From the NCBI GenBank assembly GCA_029975915.1, contig JARKOC010000371.1, positions 62,001 to 126,000 of the forward strand: a DNA stretch of 64,000 nt. Direction: 5' to 3'. Each line of letters opens with the position of its first letter. Positions within the stretch are counted from its first letter, which is position 1. This document shows, piece after piece, positions 1 to 11,137 of the stretch. The notes under the pieces were generated by a model, which ran no database searches, was not told the DNA's origin, and saw nothing but the letters and a program-made list of their open reading frames with translations. The DNA comes from Bryobacteraceae bacterium. Its GTDB lineage: Bacteria; Acidobacteriota; Terriglobia; Bryobacterales; Bryobacteraceae. Made by a program: the position numbers and the translations under genes.

Positions 1-622
1 TGAGCGCCAGGCGGTGACAGTATTCGGCCTCCTCCATGTAGTGGGTCGTGACGAAGACCGTGGTTCCGCCGCCGGCCATCTCGTAGATCAGGTCCCAGAA
101 CCTGCGCCGGGCAATCGGGTCGACCCCGGATGTCGGTTCGTCCAGGAAGACTACAGGCGGCGAGTGGAGAATCGCGCTGCCGAGCGCCAGCCTCTGTTTC
201 CAACCCCCAGCCAACTGGCGCGTCATTGTTCCGCGCTCGGCCTCCAGGGCCGCCATCCGTAGGGCATAGGCTTTACGCTCCTCACGCAGATGCTTCGGGA
301 CGCCGTAAACGCCGCTGAAGAAGTCGAGGTTCTCGTCCACGGTCAGGTCGTCATAAAGCGAGAACTTCTGCGACATGTATCCGATGGACTGCTTCACTTG
401 CTCGCTCTCGCGCCCGACATCGAATCCATTGACCAGCGCCGTTCCCGACGTTGGCGCCAGCAGTCCGCAGAGAATCCGGATGGTCGTGGACTTCCCGGCG
501 CCGTTCGGGCCCAAGAAGCCGAATATCTCGCCCTTGGCGACGTCGAGCGTGACGTTGTCCACGGCCGTGAAACTGCCAAAGCGCTTCACCAACGACTTGC
601 ATATGACAGCGGCGTCAGCCAC
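1..622 (-). CDS. ABC transporter ATP-binding protein, C-terminus outside the window
   Basis: ATPase of a multidrug-type ABC-2 exporter. The visible 207 residues contain Walker A GPNGAGKS (about residues 42-49), a Q-loop around YMSQKF, a degenerate signature LAGGWKQR where LSGGQ is usual, Walker B with LDEPTSGVDP, and the switch His in TTHYMEEAE. I chose a GTG start that overlaps the stop of the upstream ATPase gene by 8 bases, because the frame opens straight into the nucleotide-binding fold there. The unusual signature resembles the second half of E. coli YbhF, so with the next gene this looks like a split YbhF. The permease genes would be to the left. Partial; ATPase call secure, substrate unknown. 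Confidence 0.9.
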   Translation of the reverse strand, partial: MADAAVICKSLVKRFGSFTAVDNVTLDVAKGEIFGFLGPNGAGKSTTIRILCGLLAPTSGTALVNGFDVGRESEQVKQSIGYMSQKFSLYDDLTVDENLDFFSGVYGVPKHLREERKAYALRMAALEAERGTMTRQLAGGWKQRLALGSAILHSPPVVFLDEPTSGVDPIARRRFWDLIYEMAGGGTTVFVTTHYMEEAEYCHRLAL

Positions 623-1538
623 GGCTTTGCTCCATTCGAATCAACGCGATGAAGGCGTCTTCCAGCGTCGGTTCGACGGGTTCAATCGATGCCGTCGCGC
701 CGGTTGCACGGGAGAACGCCTCGGCAAGCGCAATTAGCTCTCTGCCCGAGTTGCGTGTATAGAGGTGCAGCGACGTCCCGGCGGGTTCGGCGCCGATTAC
801 GCCCTCTTTACCCTGCAACCAAGCGTGCGCTTCACGGCGGGCGGGTGTGTCTACTTTGTAACAAAGCGGGCGCACAGCGTCTCTGAGTTCGGCCGGTGAA
901 CCGGTACGAATCAGGCGCCCCGAGTACATCAGGCCAAGACGGTCGCAGCGCTCGGCCTCGTCCAAGTACGCCGTTGTTACCAGGACGGTCAGCCCCTCCT
1001 CGACAAGCGAATGGAGAATCTTCCAGAAATCCCGGCGGGAAAGCGGATCTACGCCGTTGGTCGGCTCATCCAGCATTAGGACCACCGGCTTGTGCAAGAG
1101 CGTGCACATCAGCGCCAGCTTCTGCTTCATGCCGCCCGATAGTTTCCCGGCGGCGCGCGACCGGAATTCGGCCATACGAGTCATGGCGAGCAGACGCTCC
1201 ATGAGAGGCGCCCGGGTCGCGCTATCCAGGCCGAATAGGTCCGAGTAGAACCGCATATTCTCCTCGACCGTCAGGTCTGCATACAATCCGAACCTCTGCG
1301 CCATGTAGCCGATGCGGTCCTTCACCTGCTCGATGTGCGTCGCCACCGCAAGCCCATCAATCTCCATATCGCCAGCGCCCGGGTCGAGAAGGCCGCAAAG
1401 CATCCGAAGCGTCGTTGTCTTGCCCGCTCCGTCTGGTCCGAGCAACCCAAACACCTCACCTCGCCCGACCTCGAACGAGAGGTTGTCGACTGCTTTTACG
1501 GTCCCGAACTGTCTGGATACGCCTGCCACTCGAATCAT
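615..1538 (-). CDS. ABC transporter ATP-binding protein (first YbhF-like half)
   Basis: A 307-residue ATPase. Walker A is GPDGAGKT (residues 34-41), with Asp where Asn is usual, a variant I recall from the first half of YbhF. The signature LSGGMKQK is followed by LDEPTNGVDP; the switch region reads TTAYLDEAE, with Tyr in place of the canonical His. About 80 residues follow the core, typical of ABC-2 drug exporters. Its ATG lies 6 bases after the HlyD-type adaptor stop, and its 3' end overlaps the next ATPase gene, so all are one transcript. The pair probably forms an asymmetric ATPase in which this site may hydrolyse poorly (inference from the missing switch His). Confidence 0.9.
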   Translation of the reverse strand: MIRVAGVSRQFGTVKAVDNLSFEVGRGEVFGLLGPDGAGKTTTLRMLCGLLDPGAGDMEIDGLAVATHIEQVKDRIGYMAQRFGLYADLTVEENMRFYSDLFGLDSATRAPLMERLLAMTRMAEFRSRAAGKLSGGMKQKLALMCTLLHKPVVLMLDEPTNGVDPLSRRDFWKILHSLVEEGLTVLVTTAYLDEAERCDRLGLMYSGRLIRTGSPAELRDAVRPLCYKVDTPARREAHAWLQGKEGVIGAEPAGTSLHLYTRNSGRELIALAEAFSRATGATASIEPVEPTLEDAFIALIRMEQSRG

Positions 1539-1544
1539 GTCGTC

Positions 1545-2714
1545 CTAGTTCGTCCGGATTACCGCATCCACCGGCATGTTCGACTTCAACTCGCGGTTCG
1601 GGTTTTCGACCTCGATCTTCACCCGGTAGACCAGTTTCACTCGCTCTTCCGTTGTCTGGATCTGTTTCGGCGTGAACTCCGCCTCGCTGTTGATGAAGGT
1701 GATCCTACCCTTGTAGACCTTGCCTGGGTAGGAATCCGTGGTCACTTCCGCCGCCATGCCGATTTTGACGCGTCCGAGATCACGTTCACCAATGTAGCCA
1801 CGCACCCAGGGCCGGTCGATGTCGCCTACGGTGAGCAGCGCCGCGCCGCCGGCCAGCACCTCGCCCACTTCGGCGGATTTCGACAGGACCACGCCATCGA
1901 CCGGCGACGCGATCTGGCGGTCTGAGATCTGCGCCTGAAGCACGCCTTTCTGCGCCGCCGCCCGTTCGATGTCGGCCTGCCGCATGGCGAGCTCCTGCCG
2001 GCGGCGTTTGATCTCGATTCTGCCGGCCTCGGCGACTCTGAGCGCTGCGCGCGCCTTTTCAGCCGCCGCGCGGGCCTGTTCCACCTGTTCGGCCCGTGGT
2101 CCTTCCTCAACCAGTTTCAAGGCTTCTGCCGCCCGTTTGAGCGAAGCTGAACTGGCATCAAATCGCGTTTTGAACTGATCGAACTGTTGACGTGTGATGT
2201 CGTCGTTAGCGATCAGGCGCTGAGCGCGCGTCCAATCGGCCGACGCCTGCGCATGCTGGGCCTTGGCCTCGGCAACGGCCGCGCGCGCGTGTTCGATCTC
2301 CTGCGGGCGGCTGCCCGTCTCGAGTTCCTTCAACCGCGCCTCAGCCTGCCGCAGATCGGCCTGCCGGAGGGCGATTTCTCCGCCAAGCGCCTCCTCCTGG
2401 TAGTTGATGCCGGTTTGCAACTGGGCCAGGGCGGAACGAGCGGCATCCACTCCTGCGGATTCACGTTCCAGGCTCCGGTCGAATTCCGCGGTATCCAGCC
2501 GCGCCAGCAGTTGGCCCTTCTTCACCGCGTCGCCTTCATCTACGCCCAACTCGACAAGCTTTCCGGCCGTCTTGAACGCGATATCCACCTCGGTCAGTTC
2601 AATGTTGCCGCTCAGCCGGATCAGGCCCTCCTCCGCGCGGCCATTCCATACCTTGTACGCCCAGAAACCGCCGATCGCGGCAATCAGGATAATTGGGATG
2701 AGTTTCTTCCGCAT
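1545..2714 (-). CDS. HlyD/EmrA-family periplasmic adaptor subunit (YbhG-like)
   Basis: Membrane-fusion protein bridging an inner-membrane exporter and a TolC-type channel. It has an N-terminal anchor (IPIILIAAIGGFWAY), a split lipoyl-like domain (VDEGDAVKKGQLLARLD near the N-terminus; ASPVDGVVLS after the hairpin), a long Ala/Glu/Arg-rich coiled coil between, and a beta-barrel domain (VGDIDRPWVRGYIGE). I prefer the ATG at 2714 (389 aa), preceded by GAAAGAGA; a GTG 21 bases upstream directly abuts the TolC stop and would add seven residues. The gene sits between tolC and the ATPases, fitting a tripartite efflux pump. Confidence 0.9.
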   Translation of the reverse strand: MRKKLIPIILIAAIGGFWAYKVWNGRAEEGLIRLSGNIELTEVDIAFKTAGKLVELGVDEGDAVKKGQLLARLDTAEFDRSLERESAGVDAARSALAQLQTGINYQEEALGGEIALRQADLRQAEARLKELETGSRPQEIEHARAAVAEAKAQHAQASADWTRAQRLIANDDITRQQFDQFKTRFDASSASLKRAAEALKLVEEGPRAEQVEQARAAAEKARAALRVAEAGRIEIKRRRQELAMRQADIERAAAQKGVLQAQISDRQIASPVDGVVLSKSAEVGEVLAGGAALLTVGDIDRPWVRGYIGERDLGRVKIGMAAEVTTDSYPGKVYKGRITFINSEAEFTPKQIQTTEERVKLVYRVKIEVENPNRELKSNMPVDAVIRTN

Positions 2715-2735
2715 GTCCGTCTCTTTCACCGTCAC

Positions 2736-4085
2736 CTACTGAATCGCGCCAGATGGGTCGCCCATCGCCAGGCTCAACTCCGCCCTGGCTGCGCGGTGTT
2801 GATAAATCGCTGTCACTTTGGCCTCGCGCGCACGGCTCAGCCGCGCCTGGGCGTCGGCTATCTCAACGCTCGTCGCGACACCCTCCCGGAACCGCCGCTC
2901 AGCCTGTTCCACTTCCCTTTCAGCCAGCGCCGCTACCTCGAAGGCCGCACGAACCTGCGCATCCGCGGTTCGCAACGTGTCGACTGAGGAACGGACCTCC
3001 AGTTCGATCTGCTGCCTGATGTCGCGTCCACGGATCTCTTCCTGCCTCATCAGACTCGCAGCCTCCGCCCGCTGGGCATCCCGCCTTCCACCGTCCCACA
3101 GGGGGATATTGACGCGGATGCCCACGACTCGCGTCGGCAAGCCGCTGCCCGCCGAGGTTCCAATGGTGCCGTATTCGCCGAAGCCCTGAACCGACGGCAA
3201 CCGGGCGAGCCGGGCCGCGCTTCTATTCAGTTGACCCGCCTGCTCGCGCGCGGCCTGGGCCTTCAGTTCCGGTCTGGCCCGCTGCGCGGCAGCGAGCGCT
3301 TCGATCAGCGGTGGCGTCTCCACTGGTGAATAGGAGAGTGGGTCGGTGAGCTCCAGCGTGGTGTCCAGGCCGAGATTCAAAACCCGGAGCAGTTCCAGCC
3401 GCGTCCGGTCGAGTTCCTGCTGCGCATAAATGAGCCGGGAGTTCTCCAGCGCCAACTGCGCCTCAGCGCGGGTGACGTCCAGGCCGGTCGCCATGCCGGC
3501 TTCCTTTTGGTTCAGAGCCAAATGAACGATCCTGCGGGCCAGAGCGATGTTCGATTGCGCAGTCTCAACCATCTGCCGGGCCCTCTGTGCCGCCGTGTAT
3601 GCACGGATCACTGTTGCGGTTGTCTGGTTGCGGACAACCATTTCATCCGCCGAAACCGCCGCGACACGGGCTCTTGACGCACGGTAGCGCTGCCAGGCCG
3701 CCCAATCGAGCAGGTTCCATCCCGCCGTCGCCCGCCAGTCATAGGTCTCCACTGGACCGACGAATCTCGGTATCGAGAATGGGATGCCAGGCTGCGGTGA
3801 TGTGCTGAGACCGAAAGCGGCCAGGTTTCGCGTGAAACTGTTCATCGTCCACGAACCGTCCACATTTGGCAGAACCGCGCTGAGCGCAATCTGCCTTTGC
3901 GCTTCGGATTGCCGGATCAATTCCGCCGCCAACTGGCGCCGCACGGCTCCCTTCGGCGCGAGGGCGATTTCGACGGCCTTATCGAGCGATAATGCCATCG
4001 TAGGCGGGGCTTCGCCCGCGGGTAGCGACTGGCCGTAGCAACACATGAGAGCAAGGACGGCTACCAGCGGCGGTCTGGTCTTCAT
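2736..4085 (-). CDS. TolC-family outer membrane efflux protein
   Basis: Outer-membrane channel of the efflux operon, 449 aa. A signal peptide (MKTRPPLVAVLALMCC...) precedes two outer-membrane-efflux repeats, with typical stretches such as GLDVTRAEAQLALENSRL and a second-repeat segment around EGVATSVEIADAQARL near the C-terminus. The ATG overlaps the TetR stop codon (ATGA), so translation is coupled to the regulator. A Cys-Cys pair in the signal region could suggest a lipoprotein, but there is no clean lipobox. Family assignment is strong; substrate unknown. Confidence 0.9.
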   Translation of the reverse strand: MKTRPPLVAVLALMCCYGQSLPAGEAPPTMALSLDKAVEIALAPKGAVRRQLAAELIRQSEAQRQIALSAVLPNVDGSWTMNSFTRNLAAFGLSTSPQPGIPFSIPRFVGPVETYDWRATAGWNLLDWAAWQRYRASRARVAAVSADEMVVRNQTTATVIRAYTAAQRARQMVETAQSNIALARRIVHLALNQKEAGMATGLDVTRAEAQLALENSRLIYAQQELDRTRLELLRVLNLGLDTTLELTDPLSYSPVETPPLIEALAAAQRARPELKAQAAREQAGQLNRSAARLARLPSVQGFGEYGTIGTSAGSGLPTRVVGIRVNIPLWDGGRRDAQRAEAASLMRQEEIRGRDIRQQIELEVRSSVDTLRTADAQVRAAFEVAALAEREVEQAERRFREGVATSVEIADAQARLSRAREAKVTAIYQHRAARAELSLAMGDPSGAIQ

Positions 4086-4798
4086 TTGTGGGCCTCCCCT
4101 CTTGCAGCCAGTGCGCGAATCCCGCCGGCCATGTAAGCGATCATCCGCTCTAGCGCTTCTTCCGGGTTCGATTCAGGTTCCGCTTCACGGCCCGCCAGAA
4201 GGCGCAAGACCGGAGGACGCGCCAAATAGTGCGCCATGGCGCCAATGGTCAGATGCATGCCCCAGAGAATGGCCATAGGCCCGGCCTCTGGCGTTGCGCG
4301 TGCCAAAGCATCCTTGAATCGCCGGGCAACACCAGAAAACGCGCTCGCAAAGAACCTCTGAAACATTCCGCCAGGCGCGGCATACAACCGTCCCATGAGC
4401 ACCGGGAACGACCCAAGTTCGACCTGAGCCGTCTGCGCATCGATTACCGGTTTGAGGAACGCGGTCAGGACCTGCTCAAGCACGAGCGGTTCTCCATGTT
4501 CGGCCTGTGCCTCCATCTGGTCCAGCAGTTCGAGCCGGCTCTTGTTGATCGGATCGAGTTTTCGCAGCACCACGGCCTGGATGAGTTGTTCTTTGGATTG
4601 AAAGTGGTAGTTGACCGCCGCTAGGTTGACCTTGGCAAGCGCCGTGATCCGTCGTAGGGAAGTGCCCTCGAATCCATGGGCTATGAAGAGCGACTCGGCA
4701 GCGTCCATGATGCGCTGCCGGGTGTCTCTCACAGTCTCGGACGGGGAGGTTGTGGTGCCGGGATCATTCATCGCCTGCATAACAATTGTTTGAGTCAT
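4082..4798 (-). CDS. TetR/AcrR-family transcriptional regulator (CecR-like)
   Basis: One-component repressor, probably autoregulating and controlling the tolC-hlyD-ATPase operon it heads. The N-terminal helix-turn-helix is visible (RQRIMDAAESLFIAHGFEGTS, then ITALAKVNLAAVNYHF), followed by an all-helical ligand-binding region. The frame stays open up to 4855, but a near-consensus promoter (TTGACA, 17-bp spacer, TATGAT) lies at 4811-4838, so a start there would be upstream of transcription. I chose the first ATG after the predicted start site (4798; almost leaderless); ATGs at 4780 and 4771 are alternatives. The stop overlaps the tolC ATG. In E. coli the analogous CecR controls ybhGFSR. Confidence 0.85.
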   Translation of the reverse strand: MTQTIVMQAMNDPGTTTSPSETVRDTRQRIMDAAESLFIAHGFEGTSLRRITALAKVNLAAVNYHFQSKEQLIQAVVLRKLDPINKSRLELLDQMEAQAEHGEPLVLEQVLTAFLKPVIDAQTAQVELGSFPVLMGRLYAAPGGMFQRFFASAFSGVARRFKDALARATPEAGPMAILWGMHLTIGAMAHYLARPPVLRLLAGREAEPESNPEEALERMIAYMAGGIRALAARGEAHK

Positions 4799-4810
4799 AC
4801 GACTGTTTGA

Positions 4811-4838
4811 ATCATATGTACTAAACAAACGTTTGTCA
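4811..4838 (-). promoter_or_regulatory. Promoter of the TetR-efflux operon
   Basis: On the minus strand TTGACA (4838-4833) is followed by exactly 17 bases and TATGAT (4816-4811). This near-perfect sigma70 promoter would start transcription near 4804, just before the TetR ATG at 4798. Confidence 0.7.
4825..4836. promoter_or_regulatory. Candidate TetR operator palindrome
   Basis: ACAAACGTTTGT is a perfect 12-bp palindrome covering the end of the -35 box and the start of the spacer. A second palindrome, AACAATTGTT, lies at 4781-4790, and the motif CAAAC recurs at 4835, 4809 and 4792 on the minus strand. The position suits autorepression by the adjacent TetR protein. The binding is inference. 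Confidence 0.55.
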
Positions 4839-4901
4839 AGTTCTTGTTGGAACAAATTCTCTACCGCAGCTTCGCTTCCGGGTCGAACCTAAAATAGAGA
4901 A

Positions 4902-4934
4902 CGCCCGCCGGAGGCTTCTCAGCCTCGGCGGGCG
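4902..4934 (-). terminator. Probable rho-independent terminator of groESL
   Basis: CGCCCGCCGGAGGC pairs with GCCTCGGCGGGCG across a 6-base loop, with one bulged G. On the minus strand the stem is followed by TTCTCTATTTT, a moderate T-tract. It lies about 25 bases after the groEL stop. Confidence 0.65.
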
Positions 4935-4958
4935 CGTATGTTTTAGAAAGGACTGTTC

Positions 4959-6925
<1,967 letters not shown>

Positions 6926-7010
6926 TGGGTCAAAACCTCCGTTTGGTTTCGATTTGACTTTCGAATCTCGTAAGTCCGGTCCGGCGGAGAGCCGGACGAC
7001 ACCAATAGTT

Positions 7011-7037
7011 TTAGCACACTTAGAAGAGGAGTGCCAA
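7011..7037. promoter_or_regulatory. CIRCE element (HrcA operator)
   Basis: TTAGCACAC, nine bases, then GAGTGCCAA. Each arm matches the CIRCE consensus (TTAGCACTC-N9-GAGTGCTAA) at 8 of 9 positions, with the exact 9-base spacing. It lies between the predicted start site (~7051) and groES, as in classic HrcA-repressed chaperonin operons. A 7-bp hairpin (GTCCGGC/GCCGGAC, 6979-6997) follows it in the groES leader. Confidence 0.9.
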
Positions 7038-7057
7038 TATGTGCTTGTAAGACATTG

Positions 7058-7086
7058 ATAATAAATAAAATATAGTTACATGTAAA
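7058..7086 (-). promoter_or_regulatory. groESL promoter
   Basis: Minus strand TTTACA (7086-7081), 17 bases, TATTAT (7063-7058), in an unusually AT-rich stretch of an otherwise GC-rich window. The predicted start near 7051 places CIRCE within the first 40 transcribed bases. The same AT-rich patch probably also carries the divergent promoter for the LptC/LptA gene. Confidence 0.65.
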
Positions 7087-7200
7087 AACAGAACCACTGT
7101 CACTTGCCGTTCAGGTGTGATGGGTTGTGTAGAAAATATGAGTCGATGGAACTCATGGTTGTACAGGGCAGCAATCCCTTCCCGATGGTATCTTGTAAGT

Positions 7201-9456
7201 ATGTTCCGGCGGGCACGCTGGCTTGTACTGCTTGCGCTGGCCGTGGTGACCGCCTTCACCGCTGGTACCTATTTCATTCAGCGCAATGCGCAACGGCAAA
7301 GCCGCCCGCAGCGTTCTGTCCCTCTCCCCGCCAACATCTCAGCCACGGCCGATTCCTGGACCTGGGAGCTGAAGCAGGGCGACCACGTCAAAGTCGGCGT
7401 GAAAGCGCGCAGCTTTCAGCAGATCAAAGAACCCTCGGCGTTCCTTTTGGAAGGCGTCGAGATGAAGGTCTACGCCGAGGGCGGCGGTAGCTACAGCCTC
7501 ATCAAGAGCGATCGCGCCAGTTTTGACACGAGCGCCGGTGAACTTTACGCGGACGGTCAGGTTGATATCTACACCTCGATCGCCGATGGTGGCACTCCTC
7601 CCACTCCCCCGATGCACATCCGCTCATCGGGCGTGCATTTCGACGCGCGCAGCACGAGGGTATGGACTGAGCGCGCAGCCACATTCGAGTTTGAGAAAGG
7701 TGACGGAGAAGCGATTGGCGCAGCGTACGACCCGCAGTCACGGGAGTTGACAATGAACTCGCAGGTTGTGCTGCGATGGCGCGGGTCTGGTCCAGTCGAA
7801 CGCCAAATGGTGATCGAGACCGGCCATCTTGTCTATCACGAACTGTCCAGCGATATCTTCTTGACGCCCACGGCCAAGCTCACTCGGGGGGCATTCACGC
7901 TGGAATCGGGTCCAGCCGTCGCTGTTCTAAAGGATGGTGAACTGGAACGCCTGGATGCACAACAGGCCCGGGGCTCCGATCGCGATCCGAAGAGGAGCCT
8001 GTCATTTGGCGCCAGCCAGATGCTCGTTTTCTTCACGGGAGGCGAAATAAGGAAGATTGAGGGCCTGGAAGGAGCGAAGCTCGTCTCCGAAACTGCGGCA
8101 GGCTCCACAGTGGTGACCTCCAAACGTGTCGATCTTGAACTTGTCTCGAAGAACGGCGAGAGCCAACTCACAAGGGCGGTCGGCACCGGAACGGCGCGGG
8201 TTGAATCCACTCCTTCCAAGCGGCCTAACGGGATTCTGCCGCCTGCACGTACGCTGGCCAGCGAGGTGATTGAACTCGTAATGAAAGAAGGTGGCGAGCA
8301 AATCAGCCACGTTTCCACCCACAGCCCGGCCGAAGTCGAGTTCATCCCGCGCCGGGAAGGCGAGAAGCGGCGCAAGCTCAACGGAGAACGCCTGACCATC
8401 CACTATGCCGGTGACAACATGGTGGATCGGATTGACGCGGCGGATGTCCTTACCCGTACGGAGAACCCGAAGAAGGGCGGCAAGACATCCATAGCCACGA
8501 CGCGCAGCAAGGCATTCCAGGCCGTCTTCGATCCCACGACCGGGCAAATGATCATGATCGAGCAGTGGCCCGACTTCGAATACCGGGAAGGCGACATGCA
8601 GGCCCGCGCGTCGAAGGCGACGCTCGATTCTGCGAAGGAGACCATTACCCTCGATGGCGCTGCCCGCATGTGGGATCTGACCGGGTCGACAAGCGCCGAC
8701 CTCATTGTGCTGCTGCAAAGTTCCGGCGATCTGAGCGCCACCGGACACGTCGCCTCCACGCGGCTGCCAGACCCTTCGGACAAGCCGTCAGGCGGCATTC
8801 TTGACTCACACCAGCCCGTCCAGGCCCGCTCTCAAAAAATGGCGGTGACCAATAACAACCAGTTGATTCGTTACGAAGGCGATGTCCTGATGTGGCAGGG
8901 CGGAAGCCGGCTCCGTTCCAATGTTGTCGAGATCGATCGCAAGGCCGGCCGCCTGAGCGCCACAGGGGATGTGACCACATTGATCCCGGACGATCGCGGG
9001 GGCAACGCGAAATCCAGACCAGGAGCAACTACGGTCCGGTCGGCATCGCTCGTTTACGACGACAAATCCAAACTGGCACACTACACGGGCGCTGTCGAAC
9101 TGGAACGGCCCAACATGGATCTCAAGTCACAACAGCTCAGAGTCTGGTTCCGAGAGGAAAAGGACTCGAAGGGACAGGGCGGTTCCAGTTTGGACAGAAT
9201 GTTCGCCGATGGTGGAGTCGCCGTGGTCGAACGCGGTCCCAAGGCGGCGAAGACAGGTTCCGCGGATCATGGCGAGTACTACCCTGTCGAAGAGCGCATG
9301 GTGTTGTCAGGTGGCAATCCGGTAGTCACTGACCGGAAGCGGGGCGCGACAAGAGGGAATGTCATCACCTGGCTGGTGAGCCAGGATCGCCTGATCGTGG
9401 ATAATACAGGGAGTGGCCCAGCCGTCAGCCGGATCCATTCGAACGAACGGAAGTAA
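7201..9456 (+). CDS. LPS-export LptC/LptA (OstA)-like multidomain protein
   Basis: Predicted periplasmic bridge protein for lipopolysaccharide export, 751 aa from this start. An N-terminal membrane anchor ([18 protein letters not shown]) precedes an LptC-like beta-jellyroll ([23 protein letters not shown]), followed by OstA/LptA-type repeats with phrases such as [36 protein letters not shown] and [15 protein letters not shown]. coli LptC and LptA are each under 200 aa, so this is a long multi-repeat version. lptB follows with an overlap, supporting the role. The frame is open upstream to 7117, but the ATG at 7201 puts the membrane segment right at the N-terminus. No clear Shine-Dalgarno is seen, so the exact start is uncertain. 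Confidence 0.8.
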   Translation: MFRRARWLVLLALAVVTAFTAGTYFIQRNAQRQSRPQRSVPLPANISATADSWTWELKQGDHVKVGVKARSFQQIKEPSAFLLEGVEMKVYAEGGGSYSLIKSDRASFDTSAGELYADGQVDIYTSIADGGTPPTPPMHIRSSGVHFDARSTRVWTERAATFEFEKGDGEAIGAAYDPQSRELTMNSQVVLRWRGSGPVERQMVIETGHLVYHELSSDIFLTPTAKLTRGAFTLESGPAVAVLKDGELERLDAQQARGSDRDPKRSLSFGASQMLVFFTGGEIRKIEGLEGAKLVSETAAGSTVVTSKRVDLELVSKNGESQLTRAVGTGTARVESTPSKRPNGILPPARTLASEVIELVMKEGGEQISHVSTHSPAEVEFIPRREGEKRRKLNGERLTIHYAGDNMVDRIDAADVLTRTENPKKGGKTSIATTRSKAFQAVFDPTTGQMIMIEQWPDFEYREGDMQARASKATLDSAKETITLDGAARMWDLTGSTSADLIVLLQSSGDLSATGHVASTRLPDPSDKPSGGILDSHQPVQARSQKMAVTNNNQLIRYEGDVLMWQGGSRLRSNVVEIDRKAGRLSATGDVTTLIPDDRGGNAKSRPGATTVRSASLVYDDKSKLAHYTGAVELERPNMDLKSQQLRVWFREEKDSKGQGGSSLDRMFADGGVAVVERGPKAAKTGSADHGEYYPVEERMVLSGGNPVVTDRKRGATRGNVITWLVSQDRLIVDNTGSGPAVSRIHSNERK

Positions 9457-10189
9457 CGACGTCCGCACCCTCCAGACCCAGGAGGTCGCCAAGTCCTATC
9501 GTGGCCGCCGCGTCGTGGATTCCGTATCCGTTTCAGTAGACATAGGCGAAGTTGTCGGATTACTCGGACCGAACGGCGCAGGAAAAACGACGACTTTTTA
9601 CATGATCGTCGGCCTGATCAGCCCCGACGCGGGCCGCGTTCTTCTCGGCGATGAAGAGATCACTGGCCTCGCCATGTACGAACGCGCCCGGGCAGGTATA
9701 AGTTACTTGCCGCAGGAACCATCGATCTTCCGGAAGCTGAGCGTCGAGGACAATCTGCGGGCGATTCTGGAGACGTTACCCATCTCGGGGCACGAGCGGC
9801 GTGAGCGCCTGTCGCTCCTTATTGAGCAGTTGGGACTTGAGAAGGTCAGAAACAACAAGGGCTACATGTTGTCGGGCGGCGAAAGGCGACGGGTTGAGAT
9901 CGCCCGGTCACTGGCGATTCAGCCGCGGTTTTTGCTGCTCGACGAACCTTTCTCTGGAATTGACCCGATTCAAGTTCTGGAGATCCAACGCATCATTGCC
10001 GAGCTGAAGCGCGCCGGCATTGGAATCCTCATCACAGACCACAACGTCCGCGAAACCCTGGCCGTGACCGACCGCGCCTACATCATCAACAACGGCCGGA
10101 TCTTCCGCGCGGGATCACCCGAGCAACTGGCATCGGATTCCGAAGTGCGTAAGGTCTATCTGGGCGATTCATTCGAACTTCCCGTGTAG
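9413..10189 (+). CDS. lptB: LPS export ABC transporter ATP-binding protein LptB
   Basis: ATPase driving LPS extraction with LptFG. It has Walker A GPNGAGKT, a Q-loop [17 protein letters not shown] characteristic of LptB, signature [13 protein letters not shown], Walker [13 protein letters not shown], and switch region [10 protein letters not shown]. At 258 aa it is slightly longer than the usual 240. The start is a GTG inside the end of the LptC/LptA gene (44-base overlap), because no later start is available before the conserved [14 protein letters not shown]. The overlap means translational coupling with the bridge protein. Confidence 0.95.
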   Translation: MAQPSAGSIRTNGSNDVRTLQTQEVAKSYRGRRVVDSVSVSVDIGEVVGLLGPNGAGKTTTFYMIVGLISPDAGRVLLGDEEITGLAMYERARAGISYLPQEPSIFRKLSVEDNLRAILETLPISGHERRERLSLLIEQLGLEKVRNNKGYMLSGGERRRVEIARSLAIQPRFLLLDEPFSGIDPIQVLEIQRIIAELKRAGIGILITDHNVRETLAVTDRAYIINNGRIFRAGSPEQLASDSEVRKVYLGDSFELPV

Positions 10190-10263
10190 GACGGCGGCAA
10201 TCATGCGCGCCGCTGTACTATACTCGGCACGAACCGCATCCTAACCCGATGGAGACCTAATTA

Positions 10264-10971
10264 ATGAAGACAACTCTTCTGCTGGCCTTCGCTGTTGTGA
10301 TTTCGCCGCTTTCCGCCCAGATCCCGCAGTGGCGCGACCTGTTCAACGGCAAGAATCTGAAGGGTTGGGTGAACGTGAACACCGACCCGGATACCTGGTC
10401 GGTGAAAAAAGGCATTCTCATCTGCAAGGGCAAGCCGATCGGCGTCATGCGGACTGACCGGCAGTATGAGAACTTCATCCTGCATATAGAGTGGATGCAC
10501 ATCGAACCCGGCGGCAACTCGGGCACCTTTGTGTGGAGCAACGCCAATCCAAACCCGAAGAGCCGGCTGCCGAACGGCGTCGAGGTTCAGATGCTGGAAC
10601 TCGATTGGGTGAAGCTAAACACTCGCGAAGGCCAGCCGCCGCCTCCGGAGGCTTACGTCCAAGGCGAACTCTTCGGCGTCGGCGGCGTGACAACCGTGCC
10701 AGACAATCCGAGAGGTACGCGCAGCAAGTCAATCGAACACCTCTGCAAGCCGCGCGGCCAGTGGAATACCTACGACGTGGTCGCGGTGGATGGGGTGATC
10801 AAGCTTGCGGTGAACGGCAAGTTCGTGAACGGAATCAGCAAATCGACCCAGAAGAAGGGCTACCTCTGCCTTGAATCCGAAGGCGCCGAGATCCACTTCC
10901 GGAACATCAAGATCATGGAGTTGCCGCCCGGCGTGACGTCGGCCGAGCAGTCGGCGCCGCTTTTGCCTTGA
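10264..10971 (+). CDS. Secreted DUF1080 (3-keto-disaccharide hydrolase) protein
   Basis: A 235-aa protein with a signal peptide ([19 protein letters not shown]) and one DUF1080 concanavalin-like jellyroll. Family hallmarks are [16 protein letters not shown] at the mature N-terminus, [19 protein letters not shown], and the C-terminal VNGKFVNG and IHFRNIKI strands. Characterised members cleave 3-keto-glycosides; the substrate here is unknown. It is monocistronic, with TATACT about 45 bases before the ATG and GGAG about 10 bases before it. Multiple DUF1080 paralogues are typical of Solibacteres (established knowledge), which supports the lineage guess. Confidence 0.85.
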   Translation: MKTTLLLAFAVVISPLSAQIPQWRDLFNGKNLKGWVNVNTDPDTWSVKKGILICKGKPIGVMRTDRQYENFILHIEWMHIEPGGNSGTFVWSNANPNPKSRLPNGVEVQMLELDWVKLNTREGQPPPPEAYVQGELFGVGGVTTVPDNPRGTRSKSIEHLCKPRGQWNTYDVVAVDGVIKLAVNGKFVNGISKSTQKKGYLCLESEGAEIHFRNIKIMELPPGVTSAEQSAPLLP

Positions 10972-11137
10972 CAGGCATTCCAGGTTTGATTTCTTGCGGT
11001 TGAGCCTTGATCCCGGGCCGTTCGGCGGTAGACCGTGTGGTGCGCCTCCAGGCTCGCAGAAAAGGGTTTAACTCCGCGAACGCTAGTGTTAGCATAACTA
11101 CGCGTCGTGGGTTTGCTCCAGGGGCTGGAGTTGCCGC

